Source: Methanocaldococcus fervens AG86
GTDB taxonomy: Archaea; AGJL01; Methanococci; Methanococcales; Methanocaldococcaceae
DNA: 64,000 nucleotides
Direction: 5' to 3'
NCBI RefSeq assembly: GCF_000023985.1
Contig: NC_013156.1
Coordinates: 1,290,363-1,354,362, forward strand
Part shown: positions 37,299 through 46,645 of the stretch, piece by piece
Layout of the letters: each line of letters opens with the position of its first letter
Numbering within the stretch: the stretch's first letter is position 1
Position numbers and translations under genes: made by a program
The notes under the pieces: generated by a model
What the model saw: only the letters and a program-made list of their open reading frames with translations
What the model was told of the DNA's origin: nothing
Databases searched by the model: none

Positions 37299-37400
37299 TT
37301 AGTTATTTTTACTCTTCATAGCTCTCCATGTGAAGTAGGCTGCTCCACCCCATAAGATTGTAGCACCGAATATGAACATTACAATTGCTCCAATGTTCAT
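37299..37400 (-). CDS. 33-aa single-span accessory subunit of NSS transporter (MetS-like)
   Basis: A tiny membrane protein (MNIGAIVMFIFGATILWGGA, then AYFTWRAMKSKNN) with one transmembrane helix and a basic C-terminus. It matches the pattern of MetS, the small subunit found with NSS-family methionine/alanine importers. ATG at 37400 has GAGGTGATATC, and it starts 10 bases after the transporter stops. It is intact although the transporter next to it carries an amber codon. Confidence 0.78.
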   Translation of the reverse strand: MNIGAIVMFIFGATILWGGAAYFTWRAMKSKNN

Positions 37401-37410
37401 GATATCACCT

Positions 37411-38880
37411 CTATTCTATATTTGTAGTTTTTATTTTTTGAAGGATCATACTTAAAATAAATGCCAATGGAATGATTGAAGCTCCTAACAGGACGTAGGT
37501 CATATTGTATCCTCCATAACCAGTCGTTAAAACATTGAAGGCATCTAACAACACGACGATAGCCAATATTATTGGGGAAAATACTCCAGTTATGTATTTC
37601 CACCAAGCTCCAATCTTTATTTCTGAAAGCTTATTTATATACTCTCTAAGTTTATCTCCACCAAACAACCATATAGCCACTATAATCTCTAAAATTGCAG
37701 CTATTGGGAGGAGATAACCAGAGGCAAAGTGGTCAATGATATCTAAATAATAAAGCCCTGCTCCAGTTGTGAATATTAGCGAAACTAGAACAGATAGGGA
37801 TAAAACACAACTTAGAGCTTTTTTCCTACTTAATGAGAACTTATCCATAACTGCTGAGACACATGCTTCTACAAGTGAAATAGCTGATGACACTCCAGCA
37901 AAGACAAGGGACAAGAAGAACATAACTCCAAAAATTTTACTTCCGAATGGCAATAAGGACAATGCCTCAGGGAATGTAACAAAAGCTAGTCCAACTCCTT
38001 GAGAGACGACTTCACTTAATGGAACTCCACTTGTATAACTCATATATCCAAGGGTTCCAAACACTGCAAAACCAGCTAAAAATGAAAATCCACAGTTTAA
38101 TAAAGATACTGTAAATGCATTTGTTGTTATATCACTTTTTTTAGGAAGGTAACTTGCGTAGGCAATTAAAATTCCAAATCCTAAAGATAATGTAAAGAAG
38201 ATTTGTGAAAATGCACTTAACCATACTTTATAGTCAAGTAATGCTGAGAAATCTGGAGTTAAATACTACTCAATCCCAGTTGAAGCTCCTGGCAGTGTTA
38301 AAGCGTTCAACGCCAATATAACTACCAAAACAAAAAGAGTAGGCATCATTATTTTATTTGCTTTTTCTAAACCGTTTTTAACTCCTGCACTAATAATTGC
38401 TGCTATAGTTCCCCAAATTATTAGGGTAGATGCTAAAACTCCGTAGGCGATTCCACCAACGTTTTCTACACCAGATGACAAGTGTAAAATATCATTGAAG
38501 AAATAAGCGTTAGGATCTGCTGGGTAACCACCAATAATTAACATTATCAAATAGTAGAAACACCACGCAATAATAACAGTGTAATAACTTGTTATAATAA
38601 ACCCTGAAATAACTGCAAACCATCCAGCCCATTCTGAACCTCTATATAATTTTTCTAAAGCTAAAGGAGCAGATTTCCTTGTGTAGTGTCCTACACCGAA
38701 TTCGAGAATCATCAAAGAAATTCCCACACAGAAAAGAGCAATGATATATGGAATTAAAAAAGCTCCTCCACCATTTGTGTAAGCCATGTATCCAAATCTC
38801 CATATATTTCCTAATCCAATAGCCGATCCAACGCTTGCTAGTATGAACCCCAAGTTAGAACTCCAGCTTTCCCTTTTCAT
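37411..38880 (-). pseudogene. Sodium-dependent NSS transporter interrupted by an in-frame amber codon
   Basis: One continuous reading frame of about 490 codons for a neurotransmitter:sodium symporter-type transporter (start SNLGFILASVGSAIGLGNIW, the sodium/substrate-binding signature). It contains a single TAG at 38266-38268, between LPGASTGIE and YYLTPDFSALLDYKVWLSAF, and the frame on both sides matches the family well. Both halves keep good coding character down to the normal end, so the mutation is recent or read through. I start it at the ATG at 38880 (RBS GTGAGAGT), not the upstream ATG at 38895. Without readthrough, the product would be about 204 residues with only the first 5-6 helices. 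Organisms of this genus are not known to have pyrrolysine. Confidence 0.8.
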
Positions 38881-38973
38881 ACTCTCACACTCCATATTTT
38901 AAAATTTTTATGCTAGCCTAATTATTTAAATATTATGGTTGTAAAGTAGTTTATTAAAAGTTGGAGGGAGAAT

Positions 38974-40758
38974 ATGAAAAAAATTCTTGCAGCGCTTTTA
39001 ATAACTTTTCTATTAAATTCTGCCTTTGCAGTTGTTATAAAAGCTCCAGCAGTGTCTTTAACAGATTATGGATATGTTGGTGTTCCAGTAAATATTCAAA
39101 TAAATGTTACAAAGGGAGATGGGCACGTTTTTATGGACACTCTACCATTAACTGAATTAGATATGCAAGGTTCTGCAAGAATCGCTTCAAAGGTTGCTGG
39201 AGAGATAACTGGAAAGGATATGGGCAACTATAATGTATATATCACTGTTAGAAGTGATGTTCCAGTTGTTGGGGGGCCGTCAGCTGGAGCCACAATGACC
39301 ATTGGCATTATATGTGAGTTGATGAATTGGAGTTTAAATAAGGATGTTATGATGACTGGGACCATAAACCCTGATGGTAGCGTAGGGCCAGTTGGGGGGA
39401 TATTGGAAAAGATTGAAGCAGCTAAAAAAGCCAATTGTACAGTTATGTTAATTCCAAAGGGACAGAGATTTGTTAATGAAGGGGACAATAATATAGATGC
39501 AGTAGAATTTGGTGAAAAATTAGGGGTTAAAGTTATAGAGGTTGGAAGTATATATGAGGCCATTCCCCACTTCACAGACAAAAAAATTGTTATAAAGGAT
39601 TATCCTGAAAATTACATTGTTGAAGAAAGATACAAAACAATTATGAAACAATTGAATGATAATGTTACAAAATTAGCTAACAAAAAATATGAAAACTTAT
39701 CTAAAGAATTGGAAAATAGTTATTTTGGTTATGAATATCAAAAAATGCTTCTATCTGAACTAGAATCTTCAAAAAGTTTATTGGAAGAGGCTAATCAAGA
39801 ATATATGGATGGTAAATACTACTCTGCAACATGTTCTGCATTCAACGCTTTAATTAAATTAGAAACTATCGAACACACATTAAAATACTTAAAAGGGGAG
39901 GAAGATGTTAAATCTTACTTATTTGAGGTTCAAAATGAAATTAATGATGATAAAAAAACTGTTTATTCAAAAAACTTAACTTTGGACAATTTTGAAGAGA
40001 TATTGGCTGGAAGGGTTAGAATTTCTGAAGCTGAAGAGCTTTTAGATAATGCATGGAAATCTTATTATTTAGGCAAATATGATGAGGCAATAAAATACGG
40101 AAGCTTTGCAAAGCTAAGGGGAGAGAGTGCAGTCTGGTGGGTGTCCTTATATAATGATAATGACGGCAAGATAATAAATGAATCCAAATTAAAGCCATTA
40201 GCTCAGCAGTATTTAGATAATGCCGAAACAATTTCAACTTATGTAGAAACTTTATTCCCAGGTTTGGTTGCCAATAGTTTTGAAAATGATTTAGATAATG
40301 CAAAAAAAGCTTACGAGGATGGGGATTATTTATTGGCAATAGCTAAGAGTTTAGATACATGCGTAAAGGCAGAGATTCCACTTGTTATGTTTGGGGATAT
40401 TGATTATTTAAAAAAATATTCAAGGAATAAAATAAATTTAGCTGAGAGCTTAGGGGTAACACCAATTTCAGCTTTAGGATATTATGAATATGCAGAGAGT
40501 TTAGATGACAACATATCAAAAATAATGTATTATAAATACAGCTCTTACTATGCTCAAATGGATATTGATGTGATGAAGGAGTTGAATAAAAGTAACAAAA
40601 TTGAAATTACTGAGGTTGAGATAGTTCCAAATGAAAATGAGAAAGGTAAAGAAATTGTTAATGCTAAAGAAGATAATAATGTTGGTGTAATTACCTCTGC
40701 GTTAATTGCTGGATTAGTAGGATTTGTAGGAGGATACTTTGCAAGAGCCCGAACTTAA
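38974..40758 (+). CDS. Secreted/membrane-anchored Lon-like (S16) protease
   Basis: A 594-aa protein with a signal peptide ([20 protein letters not shown]), a Lon-type proteolytic domain and no ATPase. The catalytic dyad is Ser103 in [11 protein letters not shown] and Lys146 in [28 protein letters not shown] is diagnostic. Residues about 200-560 are long helices (coiled-coil-like, with [37 protein letters not shown] repeat-like units). A C-terminal transmembrane segment ([20 protein letters not shown]) followed by RART anchors it. So the protease faces outside. It works without ATP; substrates are unknown. RBS GGAGGGAGA; MFS gene follows after 21 bases. Confidence 0.85.
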   Translation: MKKILAALLITFLLNSAFAVVIKAPAVSLTDYGYVGVPVNIQINVTKGDGHVFMDTLPLTELDMQGSARIASKVAGEITGKDMGNYNVYITVRSDVPVVGGPSAGATMTIGIICELMNWSLNKDVMMTGTINPDGSVGPVGGILEKIEAAKKANCTVMLIPKGQRFVNEGDNNIDAVEFGEKLGVKVIEVGSIYEAIPHFTDKKIVIKDYPENYIVEERYKTIMKQLNDNVTKLANKKYENLSKELENSYFGYEYQKMLLSELESSKSLLEEANQEYMDGKYYSATCSAFNALIKLETIEHTLKYLKGEEDVKSYLFEVQNEINDDKKTVYSKNLTLDNFEEILAGRVRISEAEELLDNAWKSYYLGKYDEAIKYGSFAKLRGESAVWWVSLYNDNDGKIINESKLKPLAQQYLDNAETISTYVETLFPGLVANSFENDLDNAKKAYEDGDYLLAIAKSLDTCVKAEIPLVMFGDIDYLKKYSRNKINLAESLGVTPISALGYYEYAESLDDNISKIMYYKYSSYYAQMDIDVMKELNKSNKIEITEVEIVPNENEKGKEIVNAKEDNNVGVITSALIAGLVGFVGGYFARART

Positions 40759-40779
40759 TCAATTTTTAGGTGGGGAGTT

Positions 40780-41964
40780 ATGATTAAAGATAATGAAAAT
40801 AGTAAAAAAGAATTGTCTAAAAACGTCTATTTATTGGGATTTACAAGTTTTTTGAATGATATGAGTAGTGAGATGATAATGCCAATTTTACCAATGCTTA
40901 TTACAAGTTTTGGAGGGGGTAGCTTATCCATTGGTTTAGTTGGAGGGTTGAGGGATTTAATATCAAATATTTTAATGGTTTTAGTTGGTTATTATTCGGA
41001 TAAAATAAGAAAAAGGAAGATTTTTGTAGTTTTAGGTTATTTAACATCCTCAATTTTCAAATTACTGTTAGGTTTATCAAAAACGTGGTTAGAGGCTGTT
41101 ATCTATTCCTCTCTTGAAAGAATGGGAAAAGGGATAAGAACAGCTCCAAGGGATGCAATAATATCAGAAAGCATGCCAAAAACTTTAGGTAAAGGTTTTG
41201 GAATACAGAGGGCTTTTGATACGGCGGGGGCTATATTGGGCTCTACCTTAGCACTATTATTTGTGTTGTATTTACAGTATAGCCTTAACCAAATAGTTTT
41301 GATAGCTGCAGTAATAGGATTTTTAACGATTCTTCCTTTATATTTTGTTAAAGAAAAAGAATCTTCTCAAAAACCTGCTGAGATAAGTTTTAAATTTGGA
41401 ATTAAAAATCTATCAAAGGATTTAAAGTTATTTATTTTAATTTCAGGAATATTTACATTGAGTAATTTCAGTTACATGTTCTATATTTTAAGAGCTCAGG
41501 AGTTTTTAATGATAATGGATGAAAGAATGGCTATTGTTATTCCAATAGCTTTATACATTTTATACAACATCTTCTATACTTTATTTTCAATTCCATTTGG
41601 AATTTTATCTGATAAAATTGGAAGAAGAAAAGTATTAACTTTGGGATATATGCTTTACGGTATAGTCTCTTTAGGATTTGCATACTTTATCTCTCAAAAA
41701 AGCTTAATATTGCTGTTTGCTTTGTATGGTATCGCTTATGCATCATTTGCTGGAAATCAAAAGGCATATGTCTCTGATTTGTCATCAGAAGATATTAGAG
41801 CAACTGCTTTAGGGCTGTTTTATACTGTAGTTGGATTAACAAGTTTGCCAGCAAGTTTAATAGCCGGCTATCTCTGGAAAATAAGCCCAGAAATAACGTT
41901 TTTGTATGGAGGAGTTTTGGCAATTATCTCAAGTTTATTATTGCTTTTGTTTTTGAAAGATTAG
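40780..41964 (+). CDS. Major facilitator superfamily transporter
   Basis: A 394-aa, roughly 12-helix MFS permease. Motif A appears twice as DLISNILMVLVGYYSDKIRKRK and FGILSDKIGRRKVLTLGYML, supporting the two six-helix halves. FLNDMSSEMIMPILP at the start is typical of the archaeal/bacterial drug-efflux-like subgroup. Substrate unknown. ATG at 40780 follows AGGTGGGGAGTT, and it probably shares a transcript with the Lon-like protease. Confidence 0.88.
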   Translation: MIKDNENSKKELSKNVYLLGFTSFLNDMSSEMIMPILPMLITSFGGGSLSIGLVGGLRDLISNILMVLVGYYSDKIRKRKIFVVLGYLTSSIFKLLLGLSKTWLEAVIYSSLERMGKGIRTAPRDAIISESMPKTLGKGFGIQRAFDTAGAILGSTLALLFVLYLQYSLNQIVLIAAVIGFLTILPLYFVKEKESSQKPAEISFKFGIKNLSKDLKLFILISGIFTLSNFSYMFYILRAQEFLMIMDERMAIVIPIALYILYNIFYTLFSIPFGILSDKIGRRKVLTLGYMLYGIVSLGFAYFISQKSLILLFALYGIAYASFAGNQKAYVSDLSSEDIRATALGLFYTVVGLTSLPASLIAGYLWKISPEITFLYGGVLAIISSLLLLLFLKD

Positions 41965-41972
41965 GACTTTTA

Positions 41973-42200
41973 TTATTTTTTATATAAAATTTCTCCAGTT
42001 TTTTTGTTTCTAATTTCCAATATTCTGTGAAGTGGGATGTGGGTATCAAAATAAACCAAATAGTTCCCTTCAATCTCCACATCTTCTAAAGGAATTACTT
42101 TTTTATTTCCTTCAGCTCCTCTATGCAATATAACAACTTCAAAATCTTCTTTTTTATAGTTGGGATGCCAAAAAATCTTATTCAATATTTCTTTAAGCAT
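41973..42200 (-). CDS. MJ1316-family RNA-end-recognition domain protein (UPF0248)
   Basis: A 75-aa single-domain protein of the MJ1316/DUF504 type (PF04457). Conserved parts are FWHPNYKKEDFEVVILHRGA and IPLHRILEIRNKKTGEILY. The domain has been proposed to recognise RNA with cyclic phosphate ends. It lies directly behind the Clp1/Grc3-type polynucleotide kinase (11 bases), strengthening an RNA-end repair or processing role. ATG at 42200 follows AGTGATATC. Confidence 0.82.
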   Translation of the reverse strand: MLKEILNKIFWHPNYKKEDFEVVILHRGAEGNKKVIPLEDVEIEGNYLVYFDTHIPLHRILEIRNKKTGEILYKK

Positions 42201-42211
42201 GATATCACTTT

Positions 42212-43285
42212 TTATATTAAATCCCTATCCAACAATCCAAGTTCTTCTCCATTTTCATCAACTTTTATCCTTCCGATTCTTATCTCTTTAATGTTTTTAA
42301 TTTCATCCTCGCTTATTGGGGATAAAATTTCCAACCTCTCATTTTCAAAATCAATAGATTTTAAAATTCCCAATCCAATACAAAAGCCTTCTTCATCAAT
42401 CAATCCAACGATTAAATTGTTAAATCTTTCTGGTTCAATGTAGTAGAGCACATTTTTATCTATCTGTTTTGGGATATTGATTAAATCTTTTTTTATTATT
42501 GTGTATCTTCCTTCACACTTACTGCCATACAATACTTTCCACTTAAAAATTGACTCTAACAAATATCTTTCATCTTCAGAAATTTTTTCTCCTTGAAACA
42601 CCCTACTCCCGCTGATAAATACCTCATTAAATCCAATAACATAAATTTTTGAGTTTTTAAAATATTGTTTCCATTTTTCTACTCTGATTTCTCTCCTCTC
42701 ATCTCTGTTAAATGATTTTGCATATTCATAGACTTTTAAGTAAAATATTTTAATTTTATTTTCAAATGGCTTTAATATATGGTTGAGTTCATTTCTTTTT
42801 TGTAGTGCAATCACAATATCTGGCTTAACAGCTTCTATTTTCATCCTCTTTAAATCAGCTCCAGAATTGGAGATTAATCCAGTTGTGTCAATAATAATTA
42901 CATCTGCCTTATCTTCTGCATAGTCACATAGCAATTTAGTTCCGGTAATCATCTCTCCAAAAAATTGAATTGGGGAAGTTGAACCAACAAAATAACTTTT
43001 ATGTGGTTTAATTTCACATAAATTACTGAAATTTTCTTCTAAAAATGCCAAGCTTATGGTTGCTGGAGGTAAAATACTCTTCTGCCCAATATCGCAGTCA
43101 ATTATCGCCACTTTAAATCCTAAATTTAAAAGTTCATTTGCTAAAAAAGTGGTTAAAGTGGTTTTTCCACTATCAATTCCCCCAACGATTAAAATTTTAA
43201 GAGGTTTTTCAATATCCCTAAGGTTATTTAGAACTTCAAATCTATCCCTTGGGACTTCTATAGTATAATAAGCTTTATTCATCAT
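42212..43285 (-). CDS. Polynucleotide 5'-kinase, Clp1/Grc3 family
   Basis: A 357-aa RNA/DNA 5'-hydroxyl kinase. Walker A is IVGGIDSGKTTLTTFLANEL, the lid/Walker B region has AIIDCDIGQKSILPPATISL (the DxDxGQ motif of the Clp1 family), and DVIIIDTTGLISNSGADLK follows. The C-terminal half is a Grc3-like beta-rich domain. It phosphorylates RNA 5' ends in tRNA splicing or rRNA maturation. Start ATG at 43285 overlaps the cobD stop by 4 bases (ATGA); the extended frame to 43336 has no good RBS. Confidence 0.86.
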   Translation of the reverse strand: MMNKAYYTIEVPRDRFEVLNNLRDIEKPLKILIVGGIDSGKTTLTTFLANELLNLGFKVAIIDCDIGQKSILPPATISLAFLEENFSNLCEIKPHKSYFVGSTSPIQFFGEMITGTKLLCDYAEDKADVIIIDTTGLISNSGADLKRMKIEAVKPDIVIALQKRNELNHILKPFENKIKIFYLKVYEYAKSFNRDERREIRVEKWKQYFKNSKIYVIGFNEVFISGSRVFQGEKISEDERYLLESIFKWKVLYGSKCEGRYTIIKKDLINIPKQIDKNVLYYIEPERFNNLIVGLIDEEGFCIGLGILKSIDFENERLEILSPISEDEIKNIKEIRIGRIKVDENGEELGLLDRDLI

Positions 43286-44205
43286 AATATCAGCCAAATT
43301 ATTGTATATAAGATTATAAAGGCAAAAACTACACAATCTACTGCCTTAAATGCATTTAATGATTTTTCAACGTCTATTTTTCCACTACCAAGTTTATAAT
43401 ATCCAATCTTTTCCAAGGTTATATTTAAAGCATTTGCCAATGTAGCCATCGTATAGCCGGAGTTTGGAGAAGGAACTTTTCCTCCCTCTTTAAAAAATCC
43501 ATATACTGCCTTTTTAACACTACCTCCATAAACTGGGGCTGTAATAATTAACAAAATCCCTGCCAACCTCGATGGTATAAAATTAGCTACATCATCCAAC
43601 CTCGCCGCTAATCTACCATAATACAAATATTTTTCATTTTTATATCCAATCATTGCATCTAATGTATTTATCGCCCTATATGTAAAAGCTCCAGGCAATC
43701 CAAAAATAACTGCATAAAATAAAGCTCCTATTATGGCATCGGTTATATTTTCAGATAAACTTTCAACAGCAGCTGAGAGTATATGCTCTTTATCCAATTT
43801 TGATGCATCTCTACTAACAATGTGTTGAACTGCCTTTCGTGCATTTTCAATCTCTCCATTTTTTATAAATTCAATAGGTTTTTTGCAAAAATTAAATAAT
43901 GATTTATAACCAATGATTGTTGATAATAAAAAAGCGTAGACAAGATAATTCAAAGGAAATAGCAAAAGCATTATATATTTTTCAACATAAAAAGCTACAA
44001 CTCCTACAACAAATATTGTAATTATTGTATTTAGCGAGCCAAATAAAAAATCTCTATACTTATTCTTACAATTTGTAGATTTGAATATATTTTCTAAAAA
44101 ACTTATCAGCTTCCCTATCCAAACTGTTGGATGTACCTTCTCTGGCAATTCTCCAATAATCCTATCAAAGATAATTGTTAAAATCAAAATTATCGGATTT
44201 AGCAT
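43282..44205 (-). CDS. cobD: Adenosylcobinamide-phosphate synthase
   Basis: A 307-aa multi-pass membrane protein of corrinoid synthesis that links the aminopropanol arm to adenosylcobyric acid (CobD/CbiB). Signature stretches are DRIIGELPEKVHPTVWIGKLI near the start, LSENITDAIIGALFYAVIFGLPG, TYRAINTLDAMIGYKNEKY and KVPSPNSGYTMATLANAL. At least five hydrophobic helices are seen. It starts on the last base of the aconitase X stop (TAATG) and overlaps the kinase gene, so all are on one mRNA. Confidence 0.92.
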   Translation of the reverse strand: MLNPIILILTIIFDRIIGELPEKVHPTVWIGKLISFLENIFKSTNCKNKYRDFLFGSLNTIITIFVVGVVAFYVEKYIMLLLFPLNYLVYAFLLSTIIGYKSLFNFCKKPIEFIKNGEIENARKAVQHIVSRDASKLDKEHILSAAVESLSENITDAIIGALFYAVIFGLPGAFTYRAINTLDAMIGYKNEKYLYYGRLAARLDDVANFIPSRLAGILLIITAPVYGGSVKKAVYGFFKEGGKVPSPNSGYTMATLANALNITLEKIGYYKLGSGKIDVEKSLNAFKAVDCVVFAFIILYTIIWLIL

Positions 44206-45416
44206 TATCTCCCTTTTATTATCTCATCAACATCTCCAAAGATTACTTCACTTTTACAAAAGCTTGGTAGATAAACAGCTGCCTTTCCAGAATTTGTTGC
44301 TACATTTTTATAGCCTAAATCCTCAATTGGTGAGACAACCATACATGTATCTTTAACAACTCTTCCTCCAGCCTTTTCAATAATCTTTGTATATCCCATT
44401 CTATCTGCCATTGCTTTTATATGCAGAGAGCAGCAAACCCATAAATCAGCATCTAATTTTTTATCTTTTAAAATTTCAGCTATTTTTTTAATTTCTATTA
44501 AACTGCAGTGGGGACAGCCAATGCAAATTAAATCTGGCTCATCGTTTGTTGTGTTTAGATTTTCATAAGCTTCTTTTATATCTTCAACTCCAACGATTAT
44601 TTTTTCAACCTTATCATCAACGACATCTTTAACTTTACACTCAGCAGTTAATTCCTCTGCATGATATAACGCTACTCCACCACTAGCCGCCATTGCCGCT
44701 CCTAAAGATTTCAAATCATCATTTTTTGGATTTAATTGGTAAAGATTTTTAAAATATGGGACGCCATTTTTTACGATTTTTCCAACCAAATATCCCAAAG
44801 CCCCATAGAAACTCTCTTTATATTTAAAGTTTGATATTAAATTTTCATCTAACTCAATAATATGCGTTGTTCTCCTATTCTCATCTAAATGATAACCGTA
44901 ATAGGGTGTTTTACCAATAATAGCTGATGCCAACGCAGCTGGTCCTCCTTCTCTATTTGTCTTAGCTCCTAAAACAGAGTTTGCAAAGCTCACAGCAGAG
45001 CTTTCAGCCCAACTTATATGTTCACCAAATTTTGGGAGATTTCCAGTTAAGTAAGGTGTGCAAGTGCAGCCAATCTCAATACCCATTTTTTTAAATGCGT
45101 CAATAATCCTTAACTGTTTTTTAGCAAACTCCTCATTTATTCCAAGCTCTTTCCATAAATCTAAATCCATTCCAGCTGGATTTAAAGTAGAGTAAACTTT
45201 AACTTTAACATCTTCTTTAGCTAAATCCTCTAAAAACTCTAATCCAATATCTTTAATGGTTTTATATGAAACCCCAGATATCTGAGCTGAGCTTATAGGG
45301 ATTAGTTTTTCAGCTCCATAAATGTCTCCCAAAGAAACCAATAAATTTATACATCTTCTTAAAACTTCTCCATACTCTCCATCCAATATTTTTTCCTCTT
45401 CATTAGTTAGATACAT
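44205..45416 (-). CDS. Aconitase X; phosphomevalonate dehydratase large subunit
   Basis: A 403-aa aconitase X (DUF521) protein. In archaea this large subunit works with a small swivelling-domain subunit to dehydrate mevalonate 5-phosphate in the modified mevalonate route to isoprenoid lipids. Cys ligands for a 4Fe-4S cluster are in IEIGCTCTPYLTGNLP and CIGCPHCSLIEI, plus CCSLHIKAMADRMG. Motifs AESSAVSFANSVLGAKTNRE and GGPAALASAIIGKTPYYG are typical. The small subunit is not in this window. ATG at 45416 follows TTGGTGAAAA. Confidence 0.87.
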   Translation of the reverse strand: MYLTNEEEKILDGEYGEVLRRCINLLVSLGDIYGAEKLIPISSAQISGVSYKTIKDIGLEFLEDLAKEDVKVKVYSTLNPAGMDLDLWKELGINEEFAKKQLRIIDAFKKMGIEIGCTCTPYLTGNLPKFGEHISWAESSAVSFANSVLGAKTNREGGPAALASAIIGKTPYYGYHLDENRRTTHIIELDENLISNFKYKESFYGALGYLVGKIVKNGVPYFKNLYQLNPKNDDLKSLGAAMAASGGVALYHAEELTAECKVKDVVDDKVEKIIVGVEDIKEAYENLNTTNDEPDLICIGCPHCSLIEIKKIAEILKDKKLDADLWVCCSLHIKAMADRMGYTKIIEKAGGRVVKDTCMVVSPIEDLGYKNVATNSGKAAVYLPSFCKSEVIFGDVDEIIKGR

Positions 45417-45522
45417 TTTTTCACCAATTTAGCTAATAGGTTAAGTTATAAATCATAAGCTTTAAAAATTGATTTCTATTTTTTAGCAATTTATTTTTAA
45501 TAATAACCTTTAGAGTCAACAC

Positions 45523-45534
45523 AAACTATATATA
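45523..45534 (+). promoter_or_regulatory. TATA promoter of SRP RNA
   Basis: AAACTATATATA at 45523-45534, with the TATA centre about 27 bases before the first base of the SRP RNA at 45558, a normal archaeal distance. Confidence 0.65.
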
Positions 45535-45557
45535 GCCATTTATACTATATGATAATT

Positions 45558-45882
45558 GGTGTGCATGGCTAGGCCGGGGGGTTGGGCGTCCCCTGTAACC
45601 CGAAATCGCCCTTATGCGGGGGCCGAAAACTTGGGGGCGGTATGTTGTTTGGCCCCCTCTTCCCAGATTCCTCGATGATGCCTCGTCCCGTGGGGCTCGG
45701 CGGTGGGGGAGCATCTCCTGTAGGGGAGATGTAACCCCCTTTGCCTGCCGAACCCCGCCAGGCCCGGAAGGGAGCAACGGTAGGCAGGACGTCGGCGCTC
45801 ACGGGGGAAGCGGGGCTGAGAAGGAATCTGGGGGCGAGAGGGGGCTAGACAACATACCCACCCCAAGGAAGCCATGCACACC
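45558..45882 (+). ncRNA. Signal recognition particle RNA (7S RNA)
   Basis: A GC-rich RNA of about 325 bases, the scaffold of the SRP for SRP19 and SRP54. The ends pair perfectly (GGTGTGCATGGCT with AGCCATGCACACC), forming helix 1 found in archaeal SRP RNAs. The S domain is seen at about 45744-45790: the GGAA tetraloop in CCCGGAAGGG, the asymmetric loop GGAGCAACGG and the closing GCCTGCCG/GGTAGGC-type stem of helix 8. A T-run (TATTTTTTGAG) follows. Open frames on the minus strand here are artefacts of the high GC. A TATA box at 45523-45534 drives it. Confidence 0.95.
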
Positions 45883-45931
45883 ACTATTTTTTGAGTTCTT
45901 TTTTATATATCTTAATTTTTAGGTGGGGATT

Positions 45932-46408
45932 ATGCTTATAGGTGTTATCTCTGACACTCATCTCTATGATAGAGCTTTAGAACTGCCAAAAGCTGTTTTT
46001 GATGAATTTTCCAATGTTGATTTAATTATCCACTGTGGAGATGTAACTGATAAAGAAATTTTAGATTTATTAAATGATTTAGCTGAGGTTGTAGCTGTTA
46101 GAGGAAATATGGACTATCTCGACTTACCAAAAAAAGAAATTTTAAATATAAATGATATAAAAATAGGAGTGATACATGGGAATATTATTTATCCAAGAGG
46201 AGATAGGTTAAAATTAAGGTTGTTGGGAAAGGAGATGGGAGTTGATATATTAATCTCCGGACACACCCACACACCATTTATAGATGATTGTGGAGATATT
46301 TTATTGTTAAATCCTGGCTCACCAACAGTTCCAAGATGCCCTATAAAATCAATTATGAAGTTGAATGTTGAGGATAAAGTAGATGTTAAGTTAATTCCAA
46401 TAGAATGA
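45932..46408 (+). CDS. YfcE/MJ0936-type metallophosphodiesterase
   Basis: A 158-aa metallophosphoesterase. Motifs: VISDTHLYD (D-x-H), LIIHCGDVTDKE (GD), RGNMDYLD (GNMD), VIHGN and ILISGHTHTPF (GHTH), then NPGSPTVPR. Length and motifs fit the MJ0936 family, whose M. jannaschii member is a phosphodiesterase with nickel/manganese at the site. ATG at 45932 has AGGTGGGG just upstream. Confidence 0.88.
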   Translation: MLIGVISDTHLYDRALELPKAVFDEFSNVDLIIHCGDVTDKEILDLLNDLAEVVAVRGNMDYLDLPKKEILNINDIKIGVIHGNIIYPRGDRLKLRLLGKEMGVDILISGHTHTPFIDDCGDILLLNPGSPTVPRCPIKSIMKLNVEDKVDVKLIPIE

Positions 46409-46423
46409 GTTTTGGTGCTGAAT

Positions 46424-46582
46424 ATGGAAGTTTTAGAAAAATGTGTTGGATGTGGGAATTGTGTTGTATTCTGCCCAAAAAAAGCAATAAAAACCTATGG
46501 TGTTGCAATAGTTGATAAAAATAAATGCACAAATTGTGGAATTTGCGCAAGATATTGTCCAATTGATGCTATAAACCCATAG
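46424..46582 (+). CDS. 52-aa 2x[4Fe-4S] ferredoxin
   Basis: A small electron carrier with two clostridial-type cluster motifs: CVGCGNCVVFCP (C7, C10, C13, C17) and CTNCGICARYCP (C35, C38, C41, C45). The short loop (KKAIKTYGVAIVDKNK) between is typical. It starts ATG 46424 with a weak upstream RBS (TTGGTGCTG) and follows the phosphodiesterase by 15 bases. The stop TAG lies within the first arm of an 11-bp hairpin. Partner enzyme unknown. Confidence 0.9.
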   Translation: MEVLEKCVGCGNCVVFCPKKAIKTYGVAIVDKNKCTNCGICARYCPIDAINP

Positions 46583-46603
46583 AGGGGGCGGAGCCCCCTC
46601 TAT
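46579..46603 (+). repeat. GC-rich perfect hairpin over the ferredoxin stop codon
   Basis: ATAGAGGGGGC and GCCCCCTCTAT are perfect complements separated by GGA, an 11-bp stem in A+T-rich DNA. The TAG stop of the ferredoxin is in the left arm. There is no T-run, so it is not a classical terminator. Together with the repeat at 46646-46715 it looks like part of a dispersed palindromic element. Confidence 0.65.
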
Positions 46604-46645
46604 TGGTATACTCCCCCAAGTTTTGATGAAACTTTACTTAATTAA

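Noticed and set aside
37411-38064. Two separate transporter genes on either side of the amber codon
   Set aside because: Both parts are in one frame and match one protein; the downstream part has no proper start or RBS of its own.
45526-45922. Several long open frames on the minus and plus strands in the GC-rich block
   Set aside because: They lie over the SRP RNA; they are stop-poor only because of high GC and show no RBS or family pattern.
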